From Thermoplasmata archaeon (GTDB lineage Archaea > Thermoplasmatota > E2 > DHVEG-1 > B18-G2), in assembly GCA_021161685.1 (NCBI GenBank), contig JAGHAD010000012.1, forward strand, positions 1 to 6,609: DNA of 6,609 nt, written 5' to 3'. Positions 6,384 to 6,609 of the stretch are shown piece by piece. Each line of letters begins with the position of its first letter. Position 1 is the first letter of the stretch. Under the pieces are notes generated by a model. That model was not told the DNA's origin, did no database searches, and saw only the letters and a program-made list of their open reading frames with translations. The position numbers and the translations under genes were made by a program.

Positions 6384-6609
6384 CCCTTCACAGCCTCCAT
6401 CAGCTTTTCCATGTGAGGTAGAAGATCCTTTATACGGCTATATGCTATCTTATCATCCACGCTGTTATATCTATAGATGACAACGTTCCTCAAACCGTTT
6501 GCTTCTATTAGGGGATTAACGTCTATCTTCAGTACTTTGCTAACGTTCTCCAAGTTAGTGTAATCATCCTTCGGTGGAATGTTCATATCTTTGCACATCA
6601 TCGCAAATA
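6368..6609 (-). CDS. hepT: HepT-type HEPN toxin, N-terminus beyond window edge
   Basis: This is the C-terminal part of a HEPN-domain (DUF86/HepT) protein, the RNase toxin of the HepT-MntA module. About 80 residues are visible. HepT proteins are usually about 140 residues long, and the frame is open to the right edge, so ATGs at 6601 and 6598 are probably internal. The visible part has the family's IPPKDDYTNLENV segment, then EANGLRNVVIYRYNSVDD, then the terminal helix SRIKDLLPHMEKLMEAV. Family members normally read R-X4-H-X-Y at the RNase motif. Here the order is Arg, Asn, Val, Val, Ile, Tyr, Arg, Tyr, with Tyr (TAT at 6475-6473) where the catalytic His is expected. The tyrosine two residues later, the known AMPylation target position, is kept. 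It overlaps mntA by 16 nt. The toxin may be inactive. Confidence 0.85.
   Translation of the reverse strand, partial: FAMMCKDMNIPPKDDYTNLENVSKVLKIDVNPLIEANGLRNVVIYRYNSVDDKIAYSRIKDLLPHMEKLMEAVKGWLRR

Overview
This window is archaeal and looks euryarchaeal in the broad sense. It holds a 20S proteasome beta subunit with an autocleaved N-terminal Thr, and an archaeal CPSF1 ribonuclease with N-terminal KH domains. It also holds an archaeal-type inositol/fructose-bisphosphate phosphatase and an archaeal AMMECR1-domain protein. TATA-like promoters and Shine-Dalgarno motifs (GAGGAG, GAGGGTGA) fit archaeal expression. The DNA is moderately AT-rich. I cannot name the lineage without a search.

Positions 1-2695, + strand: a promoter region, then psmB (proteasome beta) and the gene for aCPSF1/FttA (RNA 3'-end endonuclease and transcription termination factor), 16 nt apart. 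This pairing is seen in several euryarchaea. It joins protein turnover and RNA processing in one transcription unit.

Positions 2704-5355, - strand: a compact operon in the order AMMECR1-domain protein, then pyrC (dihydroorotase), then an IMPase/FBPase. Each downstream gene starts at a TTG inside the end of the gene before it, behind a good Shine-Dalgarno. The first gene has no Shine-Dalgarno and a TATA-like box so close that its mRNA is probably leaderless. The operon converges on the aCPSF1 gene with only 8 nt between stop codons.

Positions 5356-6002: about 650 nt with no convincing intact gene. It holds the promoter of the operon, a short inverted repeat, and an exact 33-bp direct repeat whose two copies are separated by 34 nt. 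A T-rich stretch after that reads like a decayed or frameshifted reading frame on the + strand.

Positions 6003-6609, - strand: a HepT-MntA (HEPN/MNT) toxin-antitoxin pair, with hepT running off the right edge. The visible HEPN motif reads R-X4-Y-X-Y instead of R-X4-H-X-Y, so the toxin's catalytic His appears to be replaced by Tyr through a single base change. From about 5400 rightwards the window looks like accessory DNA next to a conserved core.
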